Source: Ectobacillus sp042610425 (lineage in GTDB: Bacteria; Bacillota; Bacilli; Bacillales; Bacillaceae_G). Taken from it: a stretch of DNA of 64,000 bases. Position numbers and translations under genes: made by a program. The stretch is from positions 1,860,001-1,924,000 of the forward strand of contig NZ_JBGJZM010000001.1 in NCBI RefSeq assembly GCF_042610425.1, given 5' to 3'. Positions 42,138 through 51,079 of the stretch are shown here, piece after piece. The notes below the pieces were generated by a model, which was not told the DNA's origin, did no database searches, and saw nothing but the letters and a program-made list of their open reading frames with translations. The number at the start of each line of letters is the position of its first letter. Positions within the stretch are counted from its first letter, which is position 1.

Positions 42138-43271
42138 TTATGCCTTTGTAAATCTGCTTGCGGAAAAGAGTGACAAATCATATGTGCTTTTTCCCTCTTG
42201 TACTAGCTCTGCTAATTGCTCGCCAACGACGCTGCTAAATTTAAAGCCGTGACCGGAAAAACCGCAGGCAAATACGACGTTTGAATGCTCAGGATGTGTA
42301 TCAATAATAAAGTGTTCATCTGGCGTCATCGTATACATGCACGTTTTCCCCATTTTCATTTCGTTCACTTGCGGCATATACGCTTGAACAAAGGAAGTTA
42401 CGTCCCCGGCTTCTTCTGGAAATACACCGAATTCTTCTCTAGGTGCATCTGGATCCATTTCCCGTCCGCCGTCGTGACGACCTACCTTTAATCCAGCCCC
42501 TTCAATGCTTGGAAATCCGTAATACGTACCATCCGCTGTTTCAAACGCAAAGGCAGGAAACTGTTCCATACCATATAACTCTTCCGGGCAGTTAAACCAA
42601 GAAAAGGTTTTGCGAAGCACGGTGAGCGGCAAGTCAATTCCTGCCTGTTGAAGCAATTGTGATGCCCATGCCCCAGCTGTTACAATTACCGATTTTCCTT
42701 TGTATTCTTTATCATTCGCAGAAACGATGACTTCATCTTTTAGAATAGATACATTCGTAACTTTTGTGTTTGGTAAAATTGTAGCTCCGTATTTGACGGC
42801 AAGCTCGCGGTAGGCGGTGATGCAATCCTCCACACGTAATACGCCGGAATTCGGCTCGAGGCATGCAATTTCATCGTCTTTTGCTGCAATTCCTGGCCAT
42901 TTCGCTTCGATTTCAGGTTTTTCAAGTATTTCTAGCGGCAAAGAGTACGTGTTCGCACTTTTAATTACTTCTTGTATAAACGGAGAAGATGCTTTTCCTA
43001 CATTGATAACCCCCGTTTGATAAAACAGCTGCTTTCCTGATTCTTCTTCCAGTTCCGTCCAAAGCTCCTGTGCCCGTAGCGCAAGTGGTACATATCCTTC
43101 CCCTTCCCCGTACGCATGACGAATAATCCGCGTTTCGCCGTGATGCGTTCCTTGCGTATGTGGTGGATCAAAGGAATCGAGCAACAACACATTCTTCCCT
43201 TGTTTTGCTAAAAAATAACCGGCAGGCATTCCCATCGAACCTGCACCAACAATAATAGTGTCATAGATCAT
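42138..43271 (-). CDS. solA: N-methyltryptophan oxidase / sarcosine oxidase-like flavoenzyme
   Basis: A 377-aa MSOX-family oxidase. DTIIVGAGSMGMPAGYFLAKQG is the FAD site; GTHHGETRIIRHAYGEG is diagnostic of the SolA/MSOX group; the cysteine in KTCMYTMTPDEHFIID should carry the covalent flavin, and GFSGHGFKFSSVVGE closes the site. It oxidatively demethylates secondary N-methyl amines to formaldehyde and H2O2. ATG 43271 is 8 nt after AGGAG. It lies 56 bp after ylmB and probably belongs to the same transcript. Confidence 0.88.
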   Translation of the reverse strand: MIYDTIIVGAGSMGMPAGYFLAKQGKNVLLLDSFDPPHTQGTHHGETRIIRHAYGEGEGYVPLALRAQELWTELEEESGKQLFYQTGVINVGKASSPFIQEVIKSANTYSLPLEILEKPEIEAKWPGIAAKDDEIACLEPNSGVLRVEDCITAYRELAVKYGATILPNTKVTNVSILKDEVIVSANDKEYKGKSVIVTAGAWASQLLQQAGIDLPLTVLRKTFSWFNCPEELYGMEQFPAFAFETADGTYYGFPSIEGAGLKVGRHDGGREMDPDAPREEFGVFPEEAGDVTSFVQAYMPQVNEMKMGKTCMYTMTPDEHFIIDTHPEHSNVVFACGFSGHGFKFSSVVGEQLAELVQEGKSTYDLSLFSASRFTKA

Positions 43272-43327
43272 GATGATTACTCCTTTTTCTAGTATAATTA
43301 TGATGTTTTTTGTCCCTAGTAAAGCTC

Positions 43328-44605
43328 TTACCCTTTTCTCGTAGAGCACCATTCATAGATAAAAGCTAGGACGACTTTCGTAAATGTAAGGAGCTGCTCC
43401 ACTTCAACTTTTTCATTGACAGAATGGGCTTCTTCTAAGGAACCTGGTCCATAAATGACGGCGGGAATGTCGAATTCGCTAAACCAGCCTCCGTCGGTTA
43501 CGGTGGGTGACATATCTAGGACTGCCTTCTCTTGAAACATAGTTTCATGCACAGTTGCCAGCGTCTGAATTGCTCGGTGATTTGGATCAATCTCAAGTGA
43601 TGGAAAAATCTCACCTCGGTCTACAATCATTGATTCCCCGCCCCATGTAAACTGAGGAGGATTTTGTTTTAACCACGGATCGGCGTTTGCAATATTTCGA
43701 ATGAATTCCTCAACTTCTTCGATCACTTGATGATGCGTTTCATTCGGATAAAAATGAACCGTTATCCAAAGCCGGCATTCATCTGCGATAAACGCAGCAT
43801 GCCGCCCGCCTTCAATAACCGCAGGGTTAATCGTCATCATGCCAGCAGGATATCCTTTATATGTTTTCATAACAGCCCAGTAGCGTTCTAATTCCTGCAG
43901 GCCTTGGATAATTTTCATCATCTTCTCGATAGCACTGGCACCAAACAACTTGCCGCCTGCATGGAGCATCTGTCTTCTCGTTGCATCATGGAATGTTTGC
44001 GGGCTTTTTACCGTAATCCATCCGGTAATAACGCCGCCCTGCCCTTGCAAATGACACTCGCTCGTATCGACCACCAAAGCAAAATCTGCATCATACCCTC
44101 GCTTACAGCATTGCAAGGTTCCTGCTTCACCGACCTCTTCACCAATAACCGATTGAAAAAGCAAATCGCCAGGCAATTCAATGCCAGCCTCATGCAGCAG
44201 CCCAATCGCAAACAGCGCACCGGCGATGCCGCCCTTCATATCGGAAGCTCCTCTTCCAACTAAATGGCCATTCTCTACATAAGGCTGAAATGGGCCGGTT
44301 ACCCAAGGCTCATCTGCAGACACTTCTGCGACGTCAATATGACCGTTTATGATTAAGCTTTGAAATTGATCAGAATCTGTCCCTTTGCGAATTCCTACCA
44401 CATTGGGATCTCCAGGATACACATCCCACCTATCTACATCAAAGTCCCGTTCTCGTAAAATAGAGGAGATATATTGCTGAATATCACTTGTATTACGAGC
44501 CGGAGGGGCAGGCGTTTCAAAGGAGATAAGCGTTTTTGCAAGCGCAATCAATTCTTCTTTCCTTTCATCAATTTGTTGTACTAAAGATGAAATCGTATCA
44601 TTCAA
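43328..44605 (-). CDS. ylmB: YlmB, formylaminopyrimidine deformylase (thiamin salvage)
   Basis: A 425-aa M20-family metallohydrolase whose sequence follows B. subtilis YlmB (426 aa) closely from memory: SLIINGHIDVAEVSADEPW, GRGASDMKGGIAGALFAI, FQSVIGEEVGEAGTLQCCKRGYD, HDATRRQMLHAGGKLFGASAIEKMM, VTDGGWFSEFDIPAVIYGPG and EEAHSVNEKVEVEQLLTF. H, D, E and H residues in these motifs bind two zinc ions. YlmB hydrolyses N-formyl-4-amino-5-aminomethyl-2-methylpyrimidine from base-degraded thiamin. No ThiXYZ importer or TenA is next to it. Confidence 0.88.
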   Translation of the reverse strand: MNDTISSLVQQIDERKEELIALAKTLISFETPAPPARNTSDIQQYISSILRERDFDVDRWDVYPGDPNVVGIRKGTDSDQFQSLIINGHIDVAEVSADEPWVTGPFQPYVENGHLVGRGASDMKGGIAGALFAIGLLHEAGIELPGDLLFQSVIGEEVGEAGTLQCCKRGYDADFALVVDTSECHLQGQGGVITGWITVKSPQTFHDATRRQMLHAGGKLFGASAIEKMMKIIQGLQELERYWAVMKTYKGYPAGMMTINPAVIEGGRHAAFIADECRLWITVHFYPNETHHQVIEEVEEFIRNIANADPWLKQNPPQFTWGGESMIVDRGEIFPSLEIDPNHRAIQTLATVHETMFQEKAVLDMSPTVTDGGWFSEFDIPAVIYGPGSLEEAHSVNEKVEVEQLLTFTKVVLAFIYEWCSTRKG

Positions 44606-44766
44606 CTTAAAAATCTCCTATCATTTTGTGTCTATTTTACTATCGTACCTCGAAATCGTCTGATTTTTTAGCATTTTCTTTAAAATTATTTGAATAAAGT
44701 GTGAATTGTTAATTTTGATTGTAAATGGGTGCTTCCTTTTTTCTTTCGCTGAGCACCCAAAAAGCA

Positions 44767-44800
44767 AAAAGAACCTGCTTTCTCAAAGTCAGGCTCTTTC
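44767..44800 (-). terminator. Terminator of the urease operon
   Basis: AAAGAGCCTG and CAGGTTCTTT-type arms flank a 12-nt loop, with T-rich DNA following on the reverse strand. Confidence 0.7.
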
Positions 44801-44805
44801 CTATA

Positions 44806-45594
44806 TTAATATTTTCTTATCGATATAACTGGTGCTTGCTGTTTCTCACGAATGGAATCCATACACGCTTGAAACAGTCGTTCAATGGCCTGCGTTTGAT
44901 CCGCAAGCACTCGGATAACGAAGCCGCCTTCCTTCAGTAGCGAAACTCCGCCGTGCAAGGAATCTGAGCGGGCTTCTACGAGTTCTTTTACCTCATTCAC
45001 CCAAGCAGACTGCAGTTCTGAATCAATGACAAGCAAGCTACCAAAGTGTGTATAACCTTCCATTTGCAAAAGCTCTGTTAACTCCTGTTCACTCGGATGC
45101 AAAAATACATGATCGTATAGCTGCAGCTTTCCATCGACATACACTTTTACTTTCGAACGAATCCAGTCATAGGAAAAATGCGTTCCGTCTTCTGACCAAC
45201 CCGGCGTAATGATATCGCTATAAAGCAGGCGTGCCCCTTTTTCCATCCGAATGGTCGTCTCCTGCAAGAACCGAGCGCCCGCATAGGCGATAATCGGATC
45301 AGGGACAAACGCAAGATAGCCTCCTTTTTTCAAAGAAAGTTCTGTTTGCTGTGTGACCGGATGTTTCGGTGTTTTGTAGATTTTCGTAGCAGCCTGCGTT
45401 GTGACCGTTAGCATAGCATCTTCTTCCAAACTAATCTCTGTAAGATAGCGATCACCATCGACATAACCACCGCCGACGTGGATGCAATAAACAAAAGGGT
45501 ATCCATCTTCATACACTGGACGCGTTACTTTAAATGTTCCTTGAAACTGGCAATCCTGCAGGACGGTTCGCTCTCCTTTGCGAACCGCTCGCAT
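44806..45594 (-). CDS. ureD: Urease accessory protein UreD (UreH)
   Basis: A 262-aa UreD, last gene of the operon. Motifs: FKVTRPVYEDGYPFVYCIHVGGGYVDGDRY, TTQAATKIYKTPKHPVTQQTE, and YSDIITPGWSEDG. UreD forms the nickel-delivery complex with UreF and UreG on apo-urease. ATG 45594 is 9 nt from GGAAGGA; two other ATGs lie upstream, one inside the ribosome site. It overlaps the end of ureG closely. Confidence 0.95.
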   Translation of the reverse strand: MRAVRKGERTVLQDCQFQGTFKVTRPVYEDGYPFVYCIHVGGGYVDGDRYLTEISLEEDAMLTVTTQAATKIYKTPKHPVTQQTELSLKKGGYLAFVPDPIIAYAGARFLQETTIRMEKGARLLYSDIITPGWSEDGTHFSYDWIRSKVKVYVDGKLQLYDHVFLHPSEQELTELLQMEGYTHFGSLLVIDSELQSAWVNEVKELVEARSDSLHGGVSLLKEGGFVIRVLADQTQAIERLFQACMDSIREKQQAPVISIRKY

Positions 45595-45611
45595 TTTCAT
45601 CGATCCTTCCA

Positions 45612-46226
45612 TTATGCAAGACCATCAAGCAGGGCGTATTTTTTAATCCAAGCGACAACCTCATTCAAGCCCGTTTCATCTTTTAAATTCGTAAAAATAT
45701 ACGGTTTGTTTCCTCGTGCTGCTTTTGTGTCTTGTTCCATCACTTCAAGGCTCGCACCGACATACGGCGCAAGGTCGGTTTTATTGATGATGAATAAGTC
45801 CGATTTGATCATCCCTTGTCCACCTTTACGCGGAATTTTCTCCCCTTGTGCCACATCAATGATATAGATGGAGAAATCGACGAGCTCTGGGCTAAACGTA
45901 GCCGCTAAGTTATCGCCGCCACTTTCAACAAAAATGAGATCCAAATCGTCATGTAATTCGTTTAATTCATCAATCGCAGCAAAATTCATCGAAGCATCTT
46001 CGCGAATGGCGGTGTGCGGACAACCTCCCGTCTCTACTCCAATAATCCGGTCTTCTGGTAACACACTATTTTTAATTAAAAAGAGGGCATCCTCTTTCGT
46101 ATAAATATCATTTGTGACAACTGCCATACTTAGTTCATGCCGCATTGCTCTCGTTAATCGTTCGACTAGCATTGTTTTTCCTGCACCAACTGGACCACCC
46201 ACACCAATTCGAATTGGTTCCACCAT
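45612..46226 (-). CDS. ureG: Urease accessory GTPase UreG
   Basis: A 204-aa SIMIBI-class GTPase. P-loop GVGGPVGAGKTMLVERL, VVTNDIYTKEDALFL, the metal-binding CPH in GVETGGCPHTAIREDAS, the ESGGDNLAATFSP segment and the guanine motif NKTD. GTP hydrolysis drives nickel transfer into UreC. It is 17 bp downstream of ureF, with GGAGGAGG at its start. Confidence 0.97.
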   Translation of the reverse strand: MVEPIRIGVGGPVGAGKTMLVERLTRAMRHELSMAVVTNDIYTKEDALFLIKNSVLPEDRIIGVETGGCPHTAIREDASMNFAAIDELNELHDDLDLIFVESGGDNLAATFSPELVDFSIYIIDVAQGEKIPRKGGQGMIKSDLFIINKTDLAPYVGASLEVMEQDTKAARGNKPYIFTNLKDETGLNEVVAWIKKYALLDGLA

Positions 46227-46243
46227 CGACGTACCCTCCTCCT

Positions 46244-46927
46244 TTATGACATAAACAACCGTACAGACAGCTGTTCATGCCGCATTTGTGCAATTTCGAG
46301 ACCAGGTGCACTTTGTCCTAGCTCTTCCTCGCTACTCATTTCAATTTGCCCTGCGATTTCTTCCATAACAGGTTGCATATGTAGCAGCAGCCTTTGTCCA
46401 TCCGTTTGACCAAGCGGGATTGCCCGCACACCGTTTTGGATGAGCGATTGAATCGATGAAAACAAATAGGACGCTAACGTTTCATGTCGGTCGATCCCTA
46501 TTTCACTACAAACTATTGCAAACGCAAGCGCACTATGGCCAGAAAGCTCTTTTTTTCGAATGCGGTCTTTATATTGTTGCAGCAGCTCACTCTCATACAA
46601 ATTGCAAAATAGCTTCACCATTTGCGCGCCAATTCTGCGATTTCCTTCCCTTGTCTCCCTGGCAAGCATCAGGCTCGAGAGAATCGTATCTAGCTCCCAA
46701 AGTTTTTCCACCTGCTTATTTTGCACGCATTCATAAGCAATTCGACACGCAAGACCATCGGTATAGGCGATTTGCGTTCGCATATACGCTTCTAATAAAT
46801 GCGAAAACGTCTCAGCGTCGTAAACCTTCTGCTCATAGATGTACGTCTCTAACCCAAAGGAATGAGAAAACGCACCTGAGGGAAAATTACTATCGCAAAT
46901 TTGCAGCAAGGACAACAGCTTAGTCAT
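46244..46927 (-). CDS. ureF: Urease accessory protein UreF
   Basis: A 227-aa all-helical UreF: LLQICDSNFPSGAFSHSFGLETYI at the start is the family signature, with HSALAFAIVCSEIGI and NGVRAIPLGQTDGQRLL in the second half. It bridges UreD and UreG in the activation complex. Overlaps the ureE 3' end by 8 bases. Confidence 0.95.
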   Translation of the reverse strand: MTKLLSLLQICDSNFPSGAFSHSFGLETYIYEQKVYDAETFSHLLEAYMRTQIAYTDGLACRIAYECVQNKQVEKLWELDTILSSLMLARETREGNRRIGAQMVKLFCNLYESELLQQYKDRIRKKELSGHSALAFAIVCSEIGIDRHETLASYLFSSIQSLIQNGVRAIPLGQTDGQRLLLHMQPVMEEIAGQIEMSSEEELGQSAPGLEIAQMRHEQLSVRLFMS

Positions 46928-47366
46928 GATGATGTCCGATATGCCGAAACGGTTTCATTACCGTTCTATTTTCTCTTGTAAACGGAACGCCAAGCTGCTT
47001 TAGTAGCTCCTCAACCAAATAATCGTACTGAACGAGCATGTCCGCTCCTTCAAACTGGGCAGGGAGGTGACGATTGCCAAGTTGATGCGCGATTTCGCCC
47101 ATTTGCTGCATAGAGCTAGGCGAAATAACAAGTAGATCATCTGCAAGCACGCTAACGACAATCATATTTGCATCGTCCATGTATAAAATATCACCATCCT
47201 GCAAATCGACTGGCTCCTTTAGCCGAATTCCGATATCATGGCCGTGATCGGTCGTTACGCGAAGAATTCGTTTCACGAGCTCGTCACTTCGCAAATAGAC
47301 GCGCTCGGTATGATTTGGCCGCGAAGTTATTGTTGCTACATTACCAATTATATGTTCAATGATCAT
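46920..47366 (-). CDS. ureE: Urease nickel chaperone UreE
   Basis: A 148-aa UreE. The N-terminal peptide-binding half (NHTERVYLRSDELVKRILRVTTDHGHDIGIRL) and the metal domain (QMGEIAHQLGNRHLPAQ with the interfacial His) are present. The C-terminus ends HIGHHHD, a short His-rich tail compared with the long His tail of Klebsiella UreE. AGGTGAGACG precedes the ATG. Confidence 0.95.
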   Translation of the reverse strand: MIIEHIIGNVATITSRPNHTERVYLRSDELVKRILRVTTDHGHDIGIRLKEPVDLQDGDILYMDDANMIVVSVLADDLLVISPSSMQQMGEIAHQLGNRHLPAQFEGADMLVQYDYLVEELLKQLGVPFTRENRTVMKPFRHIGHHHD

Positions 47367-47375
47367 CGTCTCACC

Positions 47376-49085
47376 TCAAAATAAGAAATAGCGCTGCGCC
47401 ATCGGCAGTACGCTGGCAGGCTCACAAGTCATAAGCTCTCCGTTTACTTTTACTTCATATGTTTGCGGATCTACCTCAATTTCAGGTGTTTCGCCGTTAT
47501 ACTTCATATCTTTCTTTTGCAGCGAACGTACGTTACTAACGACACCAATTTTTTTCTGCAAGCCAAGCTTTTCGTGGACACCGTTATCAAACGCAGCCTT
47601 CGACAAGAACGTAAGCGACGTTTTATACTTTGCCTTTCCAAAGCTTGCAAACATCGGCCGGTATAGCGCTGGCTGCGGCGTTGGGATGCTCGCATTTGGA
47701 TCACCCATCACACTATGAGCAATCATCCCGCCCTTTAAAATAAGATCCGGCTTTACCCCGAAAAAGGCTGGGTCCCACACGACAAGATCGGCAAATTTTC
47801 CGACTTCCACCGAGCCGATATAGTTCGAAATGCCATGTGTAATCGCTGGGTTAATTGTATATTTTGCAATGTATCGTTTCACTCGAACGTTATCGCCTTG
47901 CGCCCCTTCCTCTGGCAAAGCACCGCGTTGCTTTTTCATTTTATCTGCCGTTTGCCACGTGCGAATAATGACTTCGCCGACACGCCCCATCGCCTGCGAG
48001 TCCGAGCTAATCATACTAAATACGCCTAAATCATGGAGAATATCCTCTGCCGCGATCGTTTCCTTTCGAATACGTGAATCTGCAAACGATATATCCTCCG
48101 GCACAGAAGGATCCAAATGATGACAGACCATTAGCATATCGAGATGTTCATCGAGTGTATTAACCGTATACGGACGTGTTGGATTCGTAGAGGACGGTAA
48201 AATATTTGGATAGCTTGCCGCTTTAATGATATCCGGTGCATGCCCGCCCCCGGCTCCTTCCGTATGATACGTATGAATGACGCGGCCATCGATAGCAGCT
48301 AGTGTATCCTCGACAAATCCGCCTTCATTTAGCGTATCGGTATGGACGGCGACCTGTACATCATACATATCTGCAACGCGCAGAGCATGATCGATGGCCG
48401 ATGCCGTTGTGCCCCAGTCTTCATGCAATTTTAATCCGATTGCACCTGCCTCGACCTGCTCGGCAAGCGCATCAATGGAGGATGCATTTCCTTTCCCTAA
48501 AAAGCCAAGATTCATCGGGAATTCCTCTGCCGCCTCTAACATGCGGTGTATATTCCATTCACCCGGCGTACACGTCGTCGCATTCGTTCCCGTAGCAGGT
48601 CCCGTTCCGCCGCCGATCATCGTCGTCACACCGGAAGCGAGCGCTGTTTCAATTTGCTGCGGCGCGATAAAATGAATGTGGGAATCGATGCCACCAGCGG
48701 TTACAATCATTCCTTCTGCTGCAATAATTTCCGTAGCCGCCCCGATCGTCATCGTCACCCCGTCCATTAGTAACGGATTTCCCGCCTTACCAATCGCCGC
48801 TATGTTTCCGTCTTTTACACCAATATCTGCCTTATAAATACCGCTATAATCAACGATAATTGCATTCGTCAACACCAAATCCATCGATTCTTCGCGGGTA
48901 GCAAGCGGATGCTGGCCCATCCCGTCACGAATGACCTTACCGCCGCCAAACTTCACTTCATCACCGTAAATGGTATAGTCCTTCTCAATTTCAATAAACA
49001 ACTCCGTATCAGCAAGGCGGACACAATCGCCTTTCGTCGGCCCAAACATATCAGCATATTGCCCCCGAGACATATGAAACGTCAT
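47376..49085 (-). CDS. ureC: Urease alpha subunit UreC
   Basis: A 569-aa urease catalytic subunit of standard length. Nickel-centre motifs are intact: GGIDSHIHF, the carbamylated lysine in GLKLHEDWGTT, VAVHTDTLNEGG, HTYHTEGAGGGHAPD and the flap MVCHHLDP with the catalytic histidine. It hydrolyses urea to ammonia and carbamate. Its ATG overlaps the ureB stop (4 bases). No feature suggests inactivity. Confidence 0.98.
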   Translation of the reverse strand: MTFHMSRGQYADMFGPTKGDCVRLADTELFIEIEKDYTIYGDEVKFGGGKVIRDGMGQHPLATREESMDLVLTNAIIVDYSGIYKADIGVKDGNIAAIGKAGNPLLMDGVTMTIGAATEIIAAEGMIVTAGGIDSHIHFIAPQQIETALASGVTTMIGGGTGPATGTNATTCTPGEWNIHRMLEAAEEFPMNLGFLGKGNASSIDALAEQVEAGAIGLKLHEDWGTTASAIDHALRVADMYDVQVAVHTDTLNEGGFVEDTLAAIDGRVIHTYHTEGAGGGHAPDIIKAASYPNILPSSTNPTRPYTVNTLDEHLDMLMVCHHLDPSVPEDISFADSRIRKETIAAEDILHDLGVFSMISSDSQAMGRVGEVIIRTWQTADKMKKQRGALPEEGAQGDNVRVKRYIAKYTINPAITHGISNYIGSVEVGKFADLVVWDPAFFGVKPDLILKGGMIAHSVMGDPNASIPTPQPALYRPMFASFGKAKYKTSLTFLSKAAFDNGVHEKLGLQKKIGVVSNVRSLQKKDMKYNGETPEIEVDPQTYEVKVNGELMTCEPASVLPMAQRYFLF

Positions 49086-49405
49086 TTTTCTGCCCCCTTA
49101 TCAAGCGGACCATCCACTTTATTATGTAAACCATATACGCGGCGCTCGCCGGAAAACGGCACAAGCTGAATTTCCTTCGCATCACCTGGTTCAAAGCGCA
49201 CAGCAGTACCAGCTGGAATGTCAAGATGCATCCCAAATGCAGCGCTGCGTGTAAATTCGAGCGCATCATTCACCTCAAAAAAATGAAAATGCGAACCTAC
49301 CTGAACCGGACGATCTCCGCGGTTCAATACAGACAGCGTTATACTCGGTTTGTCTTCGTTACACACAATCGGCGTTTTTTGCAAGCGATATTCTCCTGGT
49401 ATCAT
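49082..49405 (-). CDS. ureB: Urease beta subunit UreB
   Basis: A 107-aa structural subunit: MIPGEYRLQKTPIVCN, SVLNRGDRPVQVGSHFHFFEVNDAL and AGTAVRFEPGDAKEIQLVPFSG are canonical. 12 bp downstream of ureA and overlapping ureC. The separate alpha, beta and gamma genes give the bacterial (UreABC)3 form. Confidence 0.97.
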   Translation of the reverse strand: MIPGEYRLQKTPIVCNEDKPSITLSVLNRGDRPVQVGSHFHFFEVNDALEFTRSAAFGMHLDIPAGTAVRFEPGDAKEIQLVPFSGERRVYGLHNKVDGPLDKGAEK

Positions 49406-49417
49406 CGTACGCTCCTC

Positions 49418-49726
49418 CTATCTAATCGGATCGTGAACCGTTACAAGCTTTGTTCCATCCGGAAAGGTTGCCTCAACCTGGATATCTGGAATCATTTCCG
49501 GAATTCCTTCCATAACATCTTCTCTAGATAAAATCGTCGCACCAAATTGCATCAGCTCCGTCACACTTTTCCCGTCACGCGCTCCCTCGACAATTTCATA
49601 TGTAATAAGTGCAATCGCCTCCGGATAATTAAGCTTCAGCCCACGCTGCATACGGCGCCGCGCCAAATCCGCAGCTACTACAACGAGTAATTTTTCCTGT
49701 TCCCGAGTTGTTAAACGCACGTCCAT
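49418..49726 (-). CDS. ureA: Urease gamma subunit UreA
   Basis: A 102-aa subunit starting MDVRLTTREQEKLLVVVAADLARRR, followed by LNYPEAIALITYEIVEGARDG and VTELMQFGATIL. ATG 49726 follows AAGGGGG; a longer frame upstream starts without a ribosome site. First gene of ureABCEFGD. The TnrA/GlnR-type site lies 109 bp upstream. Confidence 0.97.
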   Translation of the reverse strand: MDVRLTTREQEKLLVVVAADLARRRMQRGLKLNYPEAIALITYEIVEGARDGKSVTELMQFGATILSREDVMEGIPEMIPDIQVEATFPDGTKLVTVHDPIR

Positions 49727-49834
49727 GCCCCCTTTTCGAATCCTATACATATTTCTTATTGCCTTCACACGGTTTTGTATTTAGGATGTTCCAAACTTTA
49801 CATATTTTGAATAATTCTTGCAAATTAGTTTATA

Positions 49835-49851
49835 TGTAATGTTTTCTTACA
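49835..49851 (-). promoter_or_regulatory. TnrA/GlnR box upstream of ureA
   Basis: The reverse strand reads TGTAAGAAAACATTACA, an exact match to TGTNA-N7-TNACA, the TnrA/GlnR consensus. It is centred about 117 bp before the ureA start codon. A -10 cannot be chosen with certainty. The rest of 49852-50008 shows nothing I can identify. Confidence 0.85.
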
Positions 49852-50008
49852 TTATCTGTTACTTTTATTATAAGGGATTTTGTTTGATTTACAATGCTAT
49901 TTTTTGAGAAGGGAAGGAGATTGGTTAGGGGCAAATTTGGAGTTTTCGTTCCAGCCGTGGCGATTTTTCCTCCGATACGAGCGCGATTTCTTATATTAAA
50001 TAATCTCA

Positions 50009-50047
50009 TAAAAAAAAAGCCAGCACGCCGCTACGGCATACTAGCTT
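50009..50047 (-). terminator. Terminator of the DMT transporter gene
   Basis: AAAGCTAGTATGCCG and CGGCGTGCTGGCTTT pair on the reverse strand and are followed by eight T. Confidence 0.8.
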
Positions 50048-50060
50048 TCTCCTCTCTCCC

Positions 50061-50951
50061 TTACGCAGCTTTTTTCACGACAGCTGCGTTCTTTTTACTC
50101 GTCATATATACCCCGCCGAATACGAGCAGACCCCCAATGATTTGGATCATCGTAATCGGTTGTCCTAAAAATGTACTTATAATTGCAGTAAAAACCGTGA
50201 TTAAATTTAAATAGATTCCCGCACGGCTTGCCCCGATTTGTCCAACCGCAATATTCCAGAAGACAAACGAACCGACTGACGGAAAAAGTCCAATGTACAA
50301 AATCCCAATCAGGGCTCGTTCACTATGCGGCACATGTACACCCGTTGCAAGTACGAACGGTAATATAAGAAGAAGACCGAGAAAGACAGAAACGGCTGTT
50401 GCCGAAATCGGCGGTACTCCTTTTAACTTTCTTCCTAACAGCGAGTACACCGTCCAAATTAAAATAACAAATAGCATAATCAAATCGCCGACATTATAAT
50501 GAATTGTAAATATCTGCTGGAGCTGTCCTTTTGTTAAAATTAACAACACACCAAACAAGGAGAGAAAGAGACCGAAAATATTTTTCCCAGCTAGTTTTTC
50601 TCCTAAAAATAAAAAAGAAAACAAGACAATTAACGCCGGATTTAATGAATTAATAAGGGCTGCATTTAAAGAAGTCGTATACTGAAGCGCTATGTATAAG
50701 AAAAAATTATACCCGATAATACCGAGCGCCGCCATTGGTAATAGGAGCTTCCACTTCTTCCACACGCTCTTCCAGTCTGGATGTTCGATAAAATGAGCAA
50801 TTGGAAATAATAAAACAACCGCAATCATCCAGCGAGAAAATGTAATTTGGAGCGGAGACAGTTCAGCTACTACATATTTTCCGAATACATAATTGCCGGC
50901 CCAAAGTAAATTTGCTAAAACGAGAAAGAGAACAACAACGGACTTTTTCAT
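50061..50951 (-). CDS. EamA/DMT-family transporter
   Basis: A 296-aa protein with ten membrane helices and two EamA repeats. It opens VVLFLVLANLLWAGNYVFGKYVVAELSPLQITFSRW; the repeat junction is YTTSLNAALINSLNPALIVLFSFLFLGEKL, and the second half has FVFWNIAVGQIGASRAGIYLNLITVFTAIIS. Members export amino acids or other metabolites. Substrate unknown. GAAGGTGG precedes the ATG. Confidence 0.9.
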   Translation of the reverse strand: MKKSVVVLFLVLANLLWAGNYVFGKYVVAELSPLQITFSRWMIAVVLLFPIAHFIEHPDWKSVWKKWKLLLPMAALGIIGYNFFLYIALQYTTSLNAALINSLNPALIVLFSFLFLGEKLAGKNIFGLFLSLFGVLLILTKGQLQQIFTIHYNVGDLIMLFVILIWTVYSLLGRKLKGVPPISATAVSVFLGLLLILPFVLATGVHVPHSERALIGILYIGLFPSVGSFVFWNIAVGQIGASRAGIYLNLITVFTAIISTFLGQPITMIQIIGGLLVFGGVYMTSKKNAAVVKKAA

Positions 50952-51079
50952 ATAAAACCACCTTCTATATTACAATACACTTATCTTCCATAGTACTACC
51001 GTTTTAAGTAGAAAGAAATGACTACTTTTTTCTTTCGTATCATGATTTACTAGAAACAGAGAAGAAAGGGGTGAAAGCA

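Noticed and set aside
49894..50214. 106-codon forward ORF overlapping the DMT transporter end
   Set aside because: Its second half is antisense to the EamA gene, its start has no good context, and the composition follows the reverse strand.
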